From assembly GCF_030252165.1 (NCBI RefSeq), contig NZ_CP126969.1:372001-436000 (forward strand): 64,000 bases of DNA, read 5' to 3'. A program made the translations under genes and the position numbers. The stretch comes from Corynebacterium breve (lineage in GTDB: Bacteria; Actinomycetota; Actinomycetes; Mycobacteriales; Mycobacteriaceae). Numbering within the stretch: the first letter of the stretch is position 1; each line of letters starts with the position of its first letter. Positions 18,465 to 29,357 of the stretch are shown piece after piece. The notes beneath the pieces were generated by a model, which was not told the origin of the DNA, made no database searches, and worked only from the letters and a program-made list of their open reading frames with translations.

Positions 18465-19337
18465 ATGACTGAAATCAAGACTTCAACACTCGCGGACAAC
18501 CTCAAGGGCGGCGTCATCATGGACGTGGTCAACGCCGAACAGGCGAAGATTGCCGAGGATGCAGGAGCCAGCGCGGTCATGGCGCTGGAACGCGTCCCGG
18601 CAGATATCCGCGCACAAGGCGGCGTCGCTCGGATGTCGGATCCAGATTTAATCGATGGGATCGTCAATGCTGTGTCGATCCCAGTGATGGCGAAGGCGCG
18701 CATCGGCCATTTCGTGGAAGCGCAGATTCTTGCCGAACTCGGCGTGGATTTCATCGACGAATCCGAGGTACTCTCTCCAGCGGATTTCACCCACCACATC
18801 AACAAGTGGGATTTCACAGTGCCGTTCGTCTGCGGTGCGACCAATCTGGGCGAGGCCTTGCGCCGCATCACAGAGGGCGCGGCCATGATCCGCTCTAAAG
18901 GCGAAGCGGGAACGGGCGATGTGTCCGAGGCCGTGCGTCACCTGCGCACAATCAAAGCGGACATCTCACGATTGGAAAAGCTTGATCGCGACGAACTCTT
19001 CGTAGCTGCCAAGGAACTGCAGGCACCGTATGACTTAGTTCGCAATGTGGCGGAGACAGGAAAGCTTCCTGTAGTGCTCTTCGTTGCCGGTGGTGTGTCT
19101 ACTCCGGCCGACGCAGCCCTCGTTCGTCAGATGGGCGCGGAAGGCATCTTCGTTGGGTCGGGAATCTTCAAGTCCGGAAACCCAGAGGCGCGCGCCAAGG
19201 CCATCGTTAAGGCTGCGACTGCCTACGACGACCCGGCGATTCTCGCGGAGGTGTCGCGCGGACTAGGCGAAGCGATGGTGGGAATCAACGTCGCTGACGT
19301 TCCTGCGCCACACCGCCTCGCCTCACGCGGTTGGTGA
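18465..19337 (+). CDS. pdxS: Pyridoxal 5'-phosphate synthase subunit PdxS
   Basis: The 290-residue TIM-barrel synthase carries the lysines of the PdxS mechanism: Lys77 in VMAKAR, which binds the pentose phosphate, and Lys145 in [10 protein letters not shown], which handles the intermediate. It makes PLP from ribose 5-phosphate, glyceraldehyde 3-phosphate and ammonia. The glutaminase partner PdxT, normally encoded next door, is absent: the stop codon directly abuts the end of icd on the other strand with no spare base. The enzyme would need PdxT from elsewhere or free ammonium. Confidence 0.95.
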   Translation: MTEIKTSTLADNLKGGVIMDVVNAEQAKIAEDAGASAVMALERVPADIRAQGGVARMSDPDLIDGIVNAVSIPVMAKARIGHFVEAQILAELGVDFIDESEVLSPADFTHHINKWDFTVPFVCGATNLGEALRRITEGAAMIRSKGEAGTGDVSEAVRHLRTIKADISRLEKLDRDELFVAAKELQAPYDLVRNVAETGKLPVVLFVAGGVSTPADAALVRQMGAEGIFVGSGIFKSGNPEARAKAIVKAATAYDDPAILAEVSRGLGEAMVGINVADVPAPHRLASRGW

Positions 19338-21527
19338 TTACTTCTTCAGCTCGTCGATAAGCTTGTTGAAGGTCTCAGAAGGACGCATGACTGCGGACAG
19401 CTTCTCCTCGTTAGGGAAGTAGTAGCCGCCGAGGTCAGCAGGTTCTCCCTGTGCGTCGAGGAGCTCCTTGTCGATCGCCTCAACATTGGCGTTGATCTCT
19501 TCAGCGACAGGCTTAAACGCTGCTGCAATTTCAGCGTCTTCGGTCTGTGCTGCGAGTTCGTCTGCCCAGAACTTGGCCAGGTAGAAGTGGGAACCACGGT
19601 TGTCGATCTCGCCAACCTTGCGGGATGGGCTCTTGCCCTCGTTGAGCAGGGACTCGGTTGCGCGGTCCAGAGCGTCCGCGAGAACGCCAGCCTTCGCGTT
19701 GCCGTTCTCGTTGAGCTCGTGGCGGAAGGATTCTGCCAGCGCCATGAACTCGCCCAGGGAATCCCAACGCAGGTGGTTTTCTTCCTGAACCTGCTGGACG
19801 TGCTTTGGAGCGGAGCCACCTGCACCGGTCTCGAAGAGACCGCCGCCAGCCATCAGCGGAACAACGGAAAGCATCTTCGCGGAGGTGCCAAGCTCGAGGA
19901 TTGGGAAGAGGTCGGTGTTGTAGTCACGCAACACGTTGCCGGTAACGCTGATGGTGTCCTCGCCACGGCGCATGCGCTCGACGGTGACCTTGGTTGCCTC
20001 GACTGGGGACATGATGGAGATGTCCAAGCCTTCGGTGTCGTGGTCCTTGAGGTACTTTTCAACGAGGGTTGCCAGGTTTGCGTCGTGACCACGCTCTGGG
20101 TCGAGCCAGAAAATGGTCTTCATGCCGGACAGGCGAGCACGGTTGACGGCGAGCTTGACCCAGTCCTGGATCGGAGCGTCCTTGGCCTGGCATGCGCGCC
20201 AGATGTCGCCCTCCTCTACGTTGTGCTCAATGAGGACATCACCTGCGGAGTTGACTACCTGGACGGTGCCGTTTGCAGGAATCTTGAAAGTCTTGTCGTG
20301 GGAGCCGTACTCTTCAGCCTTCTGAGCCATCAGACCAACGTTTGGAACGGTGCCCATAGTGGTTGGGTCGTATGCGCCGTTTTCCTTGCAGTCATCGATG
20401 ACAACCTGGTAAACGCCGGCGTAGGAGGAGTCCGGAATGACAGCCAGTGCTTCCTGCTCAGCGTCATCTGCGTTCCACATGTGACCAGAGGTGCGGATCA
20501 TCGCAGGCATGGAAGCGTCGATGATGACGTCGGAAGGAACGTGCAGGTTGGTGATTCCCTTGTTGGAATTCACCATTGCCAGGGAAGGGCCGTCAGCCAG
20601 AGCCTGGTCGAAAGCCGCCTTGATCTCAGCGCCGTTGTCCAGCTGCTCCAGACCGGTGAAGATTGCGCCGAGTCCGTTCTCGCCGTTCAAGCCCGCAGCG
20701 AGGAGCTCCTCACCGTACTTGTCGTACACGTCCTTAAAGAATGCGCGCACAACATGGCCGAAGATGATCGGGTCGGAGACCTTCATCATCGTTGCCTTCA
20801 GGTGAGCGGAGAAGAGAATGCCCTCTTCCTTTGCGCGCTTGACCTGGGCGAGCAGGAACTCGTCGAGAGCCTTCGCAGACATGAAGGTGCCGTCGATGAC
20901 CTCGCCTTCAAGGACCTTGAGTTCCTCCTTGAGGATCTCCTCGGATCCGTCTTCCTTGACCAGCTTGATCTGGAGCGTGTCAGCGGAAGGCATGATGACG
21001 GACTTCTCGTTGTGGCGGAAGTCGTTTTCATCCATGGTTGCAACGTTGGTCTTGGAATCTGCGGACCATGCGCCCATGGAGTGCGGGTGCTTCTTCACAA
21101 AGTTCTTGACTGCCTGCGGCGCACGACGATCAGAGTTGCCCTCACGCAGAACTGGGTTCACGTTGGAGCCGATAACATTGGCGTACTTCTCAGGAGCCTC
21201 TTCGTACTCAGGGATGTCGTAGCCAGCAGCCTTGAGCTCTGCGATAGCAGCCTTGAGCTGGACCAAAGAAGCGGAGATATTTGGAAGCTTGATGATGTTC
21301 GCTTCAGGGGTCTTCGCAAGTTCACCGAGCGCGGCAAGGTCGTCGGAAAGCTTCTGCTCTTCGGTCAGGCGCTCCGGGAACAGTGCGATGATGCGGCCTG
21401 CGAGAGAGATGTCGCGGGTCTCTACGTCGATGCCTGCGTTGGATGCGAAAGCCTCAACAATAGGCTTCAGCGAGTAGGTCGCCAGAAGCGGGGCCTCGTC
21501 AGTACGGGTCCAAATGATCTTAGCCAA
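19338..21527 (-). CDS. icd: Monomeric NADP-dependent isocitrate dehydrogenase
   Basis: About 729 residues beginning [20 protein letters not shown], the monomeric IDH type typical of corynebacteria and unrelated in length to the 400-residue dimeric enzyme. It oxidises isocitrate to 2-oxoglutarate with NADP in the TCA cycle. TTG 21527 is preferred because GGGAG sits 5 nt upstream and the C. glutamicum enzyme begins MAKIIWT; GTG 21533 is the other possible start. It ends head-on against pdxS. A long plus-strand frame across it (19587-21542) is a codon-bias shadow. Confidence 0.96.
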   Translation of the reverse strand: MAKIIWTRTDEAPLLATYSLKPIVEAFASNAGIDVETRDISLAGRIIALFPERLTEEQKLSDDLAALGELAKTPEANIIKLPNISASLVQLKAAIAELKAAGYDIPEYEEAPEKYANVIGSNVNPVLREGNSDRRAPQAVKNFVKKHPHSMGAWSADSKTNVATMDENDFRHNEKSVIMPSADTLQIKLVKEDGSEEILKEELKVLEGEVIDGTFMSAKALDEFLLAQVKRAKEEGILFSAHLKATMMKVSDPIIFGHVVRAFFKDVYDKYGEELLAAGLNGENGLGAIFTGLEQLDNGAEIKAAFDQALADGPSLAMVNSNKGITNLHVPSDVIIDASMPAMIRTSGHMWNADDAEQEALAVIPDSSYAGVYQVVIDDCKENGAYDPTTMGTVPNVGLMAQKAEEYGSHDKTFKIPANGTVQVVNSAGDVLIEHNVEEGDIWRACQAKDAPIQDWVKLAVNRARLSGMKTIFWLDPERGHDANLATLVEKYLKDHDTEGLDISIMSPVEATKVTVERMRRGEDTISVTGNVLRDYNTDLFPILELGTSAKMLSVVPLMAGGGLFETGAGGSAPKHVQQVQEENHLRWDSLGEFMALAESFRHELNENGNAKAGVLADALDRATESLLNEGKSPSRKVGEIDNRGSHFYLAKFWADELAAQTEDAEIAAAFKPVAEEINANVEAIDKELLDAQGEPADLGGYYFPNEEKLSAVMRPSETFNKLIDELKK

Positions 21528-21653
21528 TGTCACTCCCTGTAAATATGTGATAATTCTTCAGCATGCCAGCGTACCTGCTCACCCCCGATCCCCGCAGATA
21601 GGTGGGACAGATCATAGATTTGTACCCCCGGAACGGCTAGTAAGGTTTCCCTT

Positions 21654-22205
21654 ATGACTCTCATGACTGCCATTAGCCTTGCATCAGCTGCGGGGCTGAA
21701 CGCGTATATCCCCCTGCTCGTTTTTGGACTGCTGGCCCGCTATTCCGACCTCGTGGTTTTACCTGCGGGCTGGGAGTGGCTCGCGCACCCGATTCTGTTG
21801 GGAATCGTCGCGTTGCTCCTGATCGTGGAGCTGGTCGCAGACAAAATCCCGGCGGTGGATTCCGTCAATGACATCATTCAGACACTGATCAGGCCTACTT
21901 CGGGCGGCATCATGTTTGGTTCGAGTGCCGCGATCGATGGCACCGGCGAGATCAATTGGTGGGCGGTCGCTGCGGGCGTAGCGATTGCCCTGGTTGTGCA
22001 CCTTACTAAAGCAACGACAAGGCCTGTGGTTGATGCGGGCACGCTGGGCACAGGCACAGTGGTGGTGTCGTCAGTGGGCGACGCTGCGAGCTTGTCACTT
22101 TCTGTACTGGGAATCCTCGCGCCGATCCTGGCGCTTATCCTGCTCGTCGCAGTCATCGCGGGTGCGGTGTGGATGGTAGTCAAGGTGCGGTCTCGACTAG
22201 CATAG
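21654..22205 (+). CDS. DUF4126 membrane protein
   Basis: The 183-residue protein consists almost entirely of hydrophobic helices (about five), starting MTLMTAISLASAAGLNAYIP; the SAAGLNAY stretch is a DUF4126 hallmark. Function is unknown. It lies 6 nt before xthA and is probably co-transcribed, but no link to DNA repair is evident. ATG 21663 is an alternative start. Confidence 0.75.
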   Translation: MTLMTAISLASAAGLNAYIPLLVFGLLARYSDLVVLPAGWEWLAHPILLGIVALLLIVELVADKIPAVDSVNDIIQTLIRPTSGGIMFGSSAAIDGTGEINWWAVAAGVAIALVVHLTKATTRPVVDAGTLGTGTVVVSSVGDAASLSLSVLGILAPILALILLVAVIAGAVWMVVKVRSRLA

Positions 22206-22211
22206 GCAGCC

Positions 22212-23108
22212 ATGAGTGTCACGATTGCTAGCGTCAACGTCAACGGAATCCGCGCGGCCACCAAGCAGCGCAGCGAGATCAACCCGGGCATGAACACTTG
22301 GTTGCAGGAAACCCCAGCGGACATCGTGCTCATGCAAGAAGTCCGCGCCACCGAAGACCAGTCAGAGAAAGCCTTGGCACCCGCTCTGGAAGCAGGGTGG
22401 CACCTGATCGTCGCGCCAGCCCAGGCGAAAGGACGTGCTGGCGTGGGCATCTTGTCGCGGAAGCCGCTCACTGACATCGAAATCGGGTTCGGCAGCTTTT
22501 CCGACGCAGGTCGCTACGTTGCGGGTGACTTTGAGGGTGTTCGTGTGGCCAGCCTCTACCTACCGTCTGGCAGTGAGAACACCGAGAAGCAGGACGAGAA
22601 GTACCGCTTCCTCGACGAGTTCGAGGTCAAGCTCGAAGAATGGGCCGGGCTTTACGACGACATGGTGATCGGCGGGGACTGGAACATCTGCCACCGCGAG
22701 CAGGACCTCAAGAACTTTAAGACCAATCAAAAGAAGTCAGGCGTCCTGCCGGACGAGCGTGCCTTCATGGACGCGGTATTCGGGTCCTTCCCTGATGAGG
22801 AAGCGCAACCGAAGCCGACGGCCGGAGATTACTTTGGTGCGGTGGAATACAGTTCGGATCGTCGTCGTGAAGCAAACGCGGATCCGAAATGGTTCGACGT
22901 GGCTCGTAGATTGCAGCCGGAGGACGCGCCGTACACTTGGTGGACCTACCGTGGCCAGGCGTTTAACAACAACGCAGGGTGGCGCATCGACTACCAAGCG
23001 GCGACGAAGAGCATGCTCGACCGGGCTGAAAAGACCTGGGTGGAAAAGGCGCAGAGCGTCGAGGAGCGCTGGTCGGATCACTCTCCATTGCTGGTGACCT
23101 ATGAGTAG
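22212..23108 (+). CDS. xthA: Exodeoxyribonuclease III (AP endonuclease) XthA
   Basis: The 298-residue member of the exonuclease-endonuclease-phosphatase family has IASVNVNGIRAA (5-16), the metal ligand Glu in QEVRA (near 42), GGDWNICH (near 155) and the terminal WSDHSPLLVTYE containing the catalytic Asp-His. It cuts DNA 5' of abasic sites and removes blocked 3' ends in base excision repair. Its end overlaps the next gene by 8 nt. Confidence 0.92.
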   Translation: MSVTIASVNVNGIRAATKQRSEINPGMNTWLQETPADIVLMQEVRATEDQSEKALAPALEAGWHLIVAPAQAKGRAGVGILSRKPLTDIEIGFGSFSDAGRYVAGDFEGVRVASLYLPSGSENTEKQDEKYRFLDEFEVKLEEWAGLYDDMVIGGDWNICHREQDLKNFKTNQKKSGVLPDERAFMDAVFGSFPDEEAQPKPTAGDYFGAVEYSSDRRREANADPKWFDVARRLQPEDAPYTWWTYRGQAFNNNAGWRIDYQAATKSMLDRAEKTWVEKAQSVEERWSDHSPLLVTYE

Positions 23109-23859
23109 TGCAGATACCGCGCACCTACTCACTGCGCTGTTCATCATCGGGATTACTGCCGAGTCGATGACTGCCGCGGTGGCCGCCGGACGCATGCGCA
23201 TGGACCTGTTCGGCGTGATCACGCTGGGTGCTTTGACGGCGCTTGGCGGTGGAACGGTGCGCGATATTATCCTCGACGACTATCCGTTGACCTGGGTCGA
23301 GGAGCCACGGTATCTGATCGTCGTGATCGTGGCGTCGGTTCTTACGGTGAAGATCAACTGGTTGATGTATCACTTGCGTAAGTTCTTCTTGGTGGCCGAT
23401 GCCATCGGATTAGCGGCGTTCGTGGTGCTCGGCATCGAAGTAGCATTGAATCTTGGCTACGGGATTATCATCGCCGCGGTAGCTGCCGTACTTACCGGCG
23501 TGTCCGGTGGCGTGATGCGCGATGTGCTGTCCGACCGGGTCCCGCTGGTGTTCCGTAAGGAGCTCTACGCGTCGATCGCTGTGATGGGCACGTTGCTGTA
23601 TTTCTGCTTAATGTGGATCGGCGTGCCGAGCTGGATCAATGCCATCGCGACAGTGGTGTTTGTCTTGGCGGTGCGCTTGCTTTCGTTGAAGTACAACTGG
23701 TCACTGCCGGTGTTTGAGTTTGATGATGAAGTCGCGGCGCAGTTCGATCCGAAGATGGCGCTGTCGTACCAAATTCGACGCAATGCAAACCGTGTTCCGG
23801 GGGCGCGAAAGGCGTACCGTGCATTGCGACGAATGAGTAAGAAGGACGATCAGGAGTAG
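23101..23859 (+). CDS. TRIC-family cation channel (UPF0126)
   Basis: The 252-residue membrane protein contains the two tandem UPF0126 repeats: TLGALTALGGGTVRDIIL in the first and GVSGGVMRDVLSDRVPLVF in the second. Each Gly-Gly/Arg-Asp segment forms the kinked pore helix of prokaryotic TRIC channels, trimers that pass monovalent cations. A cytosolic tail of about 50 basic residues follows. The start overlaps xthA by 8 nt and the end overlaps the permease gene on the other strand by 10 nt. Confidence 0.88.
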   Translation: MSSADTAHLLTALFIIGITAESMTAAVAAGRMRMDLFGVITLGALTALGGGTVRDIILDDYPLTWVEEPRYLIVVIVASVLTVKINWLMYHLRKFFLVADAIGLAAFVVLGIEVALNLGYGIIIAAVAAVLTGVSGGVMRDVLSDRVPLVFRKELYASIAVMGTLLYFCLMWIGVPSWINAIATVVFVLAVRLLSLKYNWSLPVFEFDDEVAAQFDPKMALSYQIRRNANRVPGARKAYRALRRMSKKDDQE

Positions 23860-24527
23860 GACGCCTGCTTGCGTTGTCGCGTGAAGACCCATGCGCACGC
23901 AAGGAGGGAGACTCCGCAGCCGATTGCTATCGCGACAGGTTTTTGCCACATGTTGTAGAAGCTTGGGGCGGAAGACCACACCACAGTAGCGAAGCCGGCA
24001 ACAATTGCCGCGCCGACAATGATGACTTTGGTGGTCACGGTTGTAGCGAGCCCAATCGCGAGCCCGACCAACGCAGCGGTGGCAAGGAAAAGGAAGATGA
24101 TCAGCGCTGTAAGCGCCATCGTTGTCGGATTCTGGCCGGCATTGGGGACTAGGTAGGGCTCGCCGTTCGTGTCGAAGAACGGGGCATCGCCGGATGTGAC
24201 TAGCAAGGCGTCAAAGCGGTTGTACCAAGGGTTGCGCAGTGAATTCCAGATTGTCATCGGGGTGATGAACAGCGCCATGATTGCAGCGCCGCCAACTCCG
24301 GTGGACAGGGCTCCTGCGAGCCATGCGCTGAACTTGGCTCCTAACTGGTCGAGGGCGGGCCATCGGGAGGCGAAGTAAGCCATGGTTGTAGCGAGTACTA
24401 GGCCGGCGCCGACGGTCCATGACTGCCCGTCGAAGGTCCACTCGCGACCGACGGCCGCGACGATAGCAGCAAGGAGGAAGATCGCCCACGGAAGCGCAGG
24501 GTGTACTGGGCTGGTGAATAGTTTCAT
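23850..24527 (-). CDS. Integral membrane protein, probable ABC permease partner
   Basis: The 225-residue protein has about six hydrophobic helices and no recognised permease motif. It is the last gene of a three-gene minus-strand operon (GntR regulator, ATPase, this protein), each overlapping the next by 4 nt. That is the arrangement of YtrA-type operons, where a small ABC transporter responds to envelope stress or antibiotics. A permease role is inferred from context only. Confidence 0.6.
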   Translation of the reverse strand: MKLFTSPVHPALPWAIFLLAAIVAAVGREWTFDGQSWTVGAGLVLATTMAYFASRWPALDQLGAKFSAWLAGALSTGVGGAAIMALFITPMTIWNSLRNPWYNRFDALLVTSGDAPFFDTNGEPYLVPNAGQNPTTMALTALIIFLFLATAALVGLAIGLATTVTTKVIIVGAAIVAGFATVVWSSAPSFYNMWQKPVAIAIGCGVSLLACAWVFTRQRKQASYS

Positions 24528-25201
24528 CGGTTTGCCTTTCCGGATGCGAGGAGATCGATCAGTTCTTGATCGGAGGGGTAGGTGGCGCTGGGATGGTCAA
24601 GCGGTTCCGCAAACGTGACGCGCACAGTGGGGCCAAGGACGTCTTCGCGGACAACTTTTCGCTTCTCGACGAGCTGCCGCACCTCATCCTTTCGGCCGAG
24701 CAGGGTAGGGAAGTTCCGGCGCACTTTGTCGAGTGAGATCGGCTCGGAGACCTCTTGGTCAAAGACAGTAATGACGCTATCGACCAGGCCTGCGAGGTCG
24801 TCAGAGCGATGCGACGCGATGATCATGGTGCGCTCTGGCGTGTAGGTGTCGATGAGCAGTTCGCGGATCCGTGCGCGGTTGTCCACGTCGAGGCCGTCGA
24901 ATGGTTCGTCGAGAAGGAGGAGGTCTTCCTCTGCCGCGAGTGCCGTGCAGATGGTGAGCAGACGGCGTTGGCCGACGGAGAGGTCTCGGATCTTAGCGCC
25001 AGGGTTGAAGTCGGCCAGGAGGTCGTCGTTAAGCGGGCGCACGGCGTGTGCGGCGCGGAGGTGGTCGGCGACGGTGCGCCCTGCGAAGTGGGCATCGGCT
25101 GCCGCGGGTACGAACGCCGCGCCGTGAGTGAAGCGGGAGCGCAGGTAGTGCGTTTTTCCTGCGGCGTTGGGGCCGATGAGGCCATAGTTTCCGGGTTTCA
25201 T
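24524..25201 (-). CDS. ABC transporter ATP-binding protein (YtrB/BcrA-like)
   Basis: The short 225-residue ATPase has Walker A GPNAAGKT (10-17), a signature-like LSVGQRRLL instead of LSGGQ, and Walker B LLLLDEPFDGLD. Residues 110-140 carry the D-loop and switch His (IASHRSDDL). Loss of one Gly in the signature is common in YtrB-type proteins. It is coupled by 4-nt overlaps to the GntR regulator before it and the membrane protein after it. The cargo is unknown. Confidence 0.82.
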   Translation of the reverse strand: MKPGNYGLIGPNAAGKTHYLRSRFTHGAAFVPAAADAHFAGRTVADHLRAAHAVRPLNDDLLADFNPGAKIRDLSVGQRRLLTICTALAAEEDLLLLDEPFDGLDVDNRARIRELLIDTYTPERTMIIASHRSDDLAGLVDSVITVFDQEVSEPISLDKVRRNFPTLLGRKDEVRQLVEKRKVVREDVLGPTVRVTFAEPLDHPSATYPSDQELIDLLASGKANR

Positions 25202-25540
25202 CGTGCGGACCTTTCGTGATCGATCAGTTGCTGGAGTTCGGCGGCGCTCAAGCCGAGGTGGTCGGCCTCGGTGAGCAGGGGATGGATGAAGCGCTGGGCA
25301 AAGGCTGCGCGTCGGGCATGGAGGACCTTGTCGCGTGCTTCGGGGAGGACAAACATGCCGAGTCCGCGTCGCTTTTCGACGAGGCCGGCATCGAAAAGTT
25401 CTGTGAGGGCCTTTGCTGACGTGGTGGGGTTGACGGAGTGAAACTTGGATAGTTCGTTGGTGGAGGGGACTCGATCGCCTGGTCCGAGTTCTCCAGAGCC
25501 GATGAGGTTAAGGAGTTCGTCGGCTATCTGTTGGTATATG

Positions 25541-25554
<14 letters not shown>
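25198..25554 (-). CDS. GntR-family regulator, YtrA subfamily
   Basis: From ATG 25554 the protein is 118 residues, MSGKPIYQQIADELLNLIGS at its start: a winged helix (about 5-70) plus a short two-helix tail, the size of YtrA regulators, which lack a large ligand domain. The open frame continues to 25590, with other starts at 25566 and 25590. A palindrome covers the preferred start codon and a TATAT element lies just upstream, which suggests a leaderless message and autorepression. It leads the ABC operon. Confidence 0.82.
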
Positions 25555-26914
<1,360 letters not shown>

Positions 26915-27045
26915 GGGAAGCCTTTCGCTTTGAGTAGTCATTCAAGCAATGAGTATAGGCACACTACCCCTTCACTTGTGCAGGCTGTGTCGCAGATGTC
27001 TACCATAAAGAGGGACTAATCAGACTAGTTTCAAGAGGTAACCGA

Positions 27046-28128
27046 ATGGCGACACGCACGAAACCACAAGACAAATACACCGATGACTACGGTATCGAGC
27101 GCGAGCACAACGATAACGGCGACGGTGTCGTCGAGAAGGTTCGCGACCGTGCCCCAGTAATCGACCACATCATGCGGATGGTGGAAAGATTCGGGCATGG
27201 CGGGGGTAACCAGTTCTCCGCCGGCATTACCTACTTCTCGGTAATGTCCATTTTCCCGTTGGCAATGCTGCTGTTCGCGGCACTTGGTGCTGTGCTTGCC
27301 AACCGACCTGATCTCTTGGCACAGATCCAGGATCAGATCACACAATCGGTGCAAGGCGATTTGGGTACCACGGTTAATGAGATCGTCGACCAGGCCATTG
27401 CTTCCCGTGGCGCTGTGGCTGGTGTCGGTGCTCTGACCGCCCTCTGGTCCGGTTTGGGCTGGATGAATAACCTGCGCGCGGGTATCGGCGCCATGTGGAA
27501 CCTCGATCCGACCGAGGGCGGCAACTTTGTGAAGAAGAAGCTCATGGACCTCGTCGCGCTGATTGGGCTGTTGATTGCGCTGATCATCGCATTCCTGGCC
27601 ACCGCGATCGGTAGTGGCGGCTGGACGACGACCATCCTTGGCTGGATCGGGTTGGATCAGATGCCGGGCATCCGCTGGATCGTTTTCGGCGTCGCGATTC
27701 TCGTCGGTATCCTAGCCAACTTCTTGGTGATGGCTTGGCTGATCATTTTCCTTCCTCGCACCAAGGTGCCACGCAAGTCCGGCCTGCAGGGCGCGCTCCT
27801 CGGCGCGGTTCTCTTCGAGGTGATTAAGCAGCTTTCTACAGTGATCGTTTCTTCAGCATCTGGCAACCCTGCTGGTGCGGCATTCGGTCCGATCATCACG
27901 CTCATGGTCATGCTGTATCTGATCTGGCGCTTGGTGATGTACGTATCTGCGTGGACAGCAACTACCGAGGAGTCTCTGGCGATTGCGCCGGTACCGGTCC
28001 CAGATTCAGCAGTAATTCGCGTGCGCAACGAAGTACGGCAGCAGCCTGATTCTGGCCGCATGCTCGGCGTTGGTGCAGCGTTGGGTGCTATCGGCGCCGG
28101 CGCCGTTGCACTTCTCCGACGAAAATAG
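27046..28128 (+). CDS. YihY/BrkB-family membrane protein
   Basis: The 360-residue protein has six or so transmembrane helices and YihY-family features such as QFSAGITYFSVMSIFPLAML (near 65-85) and ALWSGLGWMNNLRAGIGAMW (near 135-155). The family was once called ribonuclease BN by mistake; it is now regarded as a membrane protein, possibly a transporter, of unclear function. The last 41 nt overlap the end of the carboxypeptidase gene on the other strand. Confidence 0.82.
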   Translation: MATRTKPQDKYTDDYGIEREHNDNGDGVVEKVRDRAPVIDHIMRMVERFGHGGGNQFSAGITYFSVMSIFPLAMLLFAALGAVLANRPDLLAQIQDQITQSVQGDLGTTVNEIVDQAIASRGAVAGVGALTALWSGLGWMNNLRAGIGAMWNLDPTEGGNFVKKKLMDLVALIGLLIALIIAFLATAIGSGGWTTTILGWIGLDQMPGIRWIVFGVAILVGILANFLVMAWLIIFLPRTKVPRKSGLQGALLGAVLFEVIKQLSTVIVSSASGNPAGAAFGPIITLMVMLYLIWRLVMYVSAWTATTEESLAIAPVPVPDSAVIRVRNEVRQQPDSGRMLGVGAALGAIGAGAVALLRRK

Positions 28129-29242
28129 CCACGACCGCCGCAAGTAAAACTCCAACGACGATTCCGATCGCAAGATCATCGGGATCGTCGTTAGTTTTTG
28201 CTTGAGCGACGACTGGCGGCGCTTGTTTGGGAGGCTCGGGAAGCTGTGTAAGTTCGGCGACGGACGTGTCGAAGTTGTAGGCCTCGTGGAGCAGCGCTTG
28301 CGATTGCTGCCAAGGGCGCATTTCGCCAACGGTGGTGTCGAGGATAATTGCCATGAGACGTCGGCCGTCTCGGCCGAGCGCACCGACAAATGTGTGATTA
28401 GCGTCGTCGGTAAAGCCGGTCTTGCCACCAATTCCGTTGGGGTCGTTCATGAAAAGCTGGTTATCGTTCCAGAGCTCGTAACCCGGGGTGTCGCCGTAGC
28501 CGGGAAACTCCACGGATTCAGTGTTGACAAGGCGCGAGAACGTCGGGTCGGCGTAGGCGGCGCGGTACATCAGTCCGAGATCCCACGCGGAGGTTTGCAT
28601 CCCAGAGGCATCGAGGCCTGAATAAGTGGCCACTCGGGTGTCTGTGGTGCCGAGCTCGCTGGCGAGGGCGTTGATTTTGCGTAGAGTTGCTTCATCGCCA
28701 CCTAGGGTTTGGGCCAGTGCGTGGGCCGCGTCGTTTCCGGAAGCCAGCAACAGGCCTAATAAAAGCTGCTCCACGGTGTAGACCCCGCCTTCACCGATGC
28801 CGACCGCGGAGCCTTGCTGCGAAGCGGATTCGAGAGAGACAGTGACTTCTTGTTCCATCGGAAGCTCGTTGATCACGACCATCGCGAGGAGAACCTTAAT
28901 GATCGACGCTGGGCGATAGCGACCGTGTGGATCCTTCATCGCAATGACTTCGCCTGAATCGACATCGGCGACGAGCCAGGACGAAGCGAGGACGTTGTCG
29001 TCAACCTTGAAGCCGTCGGGAGCGGTGATGCCACATGGGCCGTCGTAAAGCTGTGGCAGGGGAGAAATGCTTGTTGGAGCTTCTGAAGTTGTCTGAGCCT
29101 TGGGAGGCCAAGTTGCCTGCGGGCAGCGGTCGGTATCGGGTGCGACTTCGCGTGTGGTCGGCTCTTCCGCCCACAACAGAGGGGAAGCGGTGAGGGCGAT
29201 CGCGCACAAGAGGGCGACGGCGCTAACTGATGCAGGTTTCAT
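28088..29242 (-). CDS. D-alanyl-D-alanine carboxypeptidase (class C-type PBP, DacA-like)
   Basis: A roughly 384-residue penicillin-binding protein with all active-site motifs: Ser114-x-x-Lys117 (ASIIK), Ser169-Gly-Asn171 (ASGNDAAH) and Lys275-Thr-Gly277 (GKTGFTD), counted from the TTG one codon upstream of the ATG used here. It has an N-terminal signal peptide and a C-terminal transmembrane helix followed by a five-Arg tail, placing the domain outside the membrane. It trims the terminal D-Ala of peptidoglycan stem peptides. It converges on the YihY/BrkB gene. Confidence 0.9.
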   Translation of the reverse strand: MKPASVSAVALLCAIALTASPLLWAEEPTTREVAPDTDRCPQATWPPKAQTTSEAPTSISPLPQLYDGPCGITAPDGFKVDDNVLASSWLVADVDSGEVIAMKDPHGRYRPASIIKVLLAMVVINELPMEQEVTVSLESASQQGSAVGIGEGGVYTVEQLLLGLLLASGNDAAHALAQTLGGDEATLRKINALASELGTTDTRVATYSGLDASGMQTSAWDLGLMYRAAYADPTFSRLVNTESVEFPGYGDTPGYELWNDNQLFMNDPNGIGGKTGFTDDANHTFVGALGRDGRRLMAIILDTTVGEMRPWQQSQALLHEAYNFDTSVAELTQLPEPPKQAPPVVAQAKTNDDPDDLAIGIVVGVLLAAVVAIFVGEVQRRRRR

Positions 29243-29299
29243 CAAGGGATCAGTTTATGCCTTAGAAAGGGGACACACCATAATTTTGCTCTGACCTGC

Positions 29300-29319
29300 A
29301 AGTTAGTAAGGGCTAACTT
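29300..29319. promoter_or_regulatory. Inverted repeat before the VIT1-like transporter (possible DtxR/MntR-type operator)
   Basis: AAGTTAG-N6-CTAACTT is a perfect 7-bp inverted repeat 38 nt before the start of an Fe/Mn transporter. Read as a DtxR box (TTAGGTTAGGCTAACCTAA) it matches about 12 of 19 positions. Metal control of this gene is plausible but not shown. Confidence 0.4.
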
Positions 29320-29357
29320 CCTTGTGTGATCTATTTAATAGGGCTACCACTTGATAT

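Noticed and set aside
19587..21542. 651-codon open frame on the plus strand
   Set aside because: Antisense to the well-supported icd gene, with Val/Leu/Gly-rich shadow composition.
21575..21635. CCCCC runs upstream of icd resembling RamA sites
   Set aside because: The motif is only a short C-run and occurs often by chance in this base composition.
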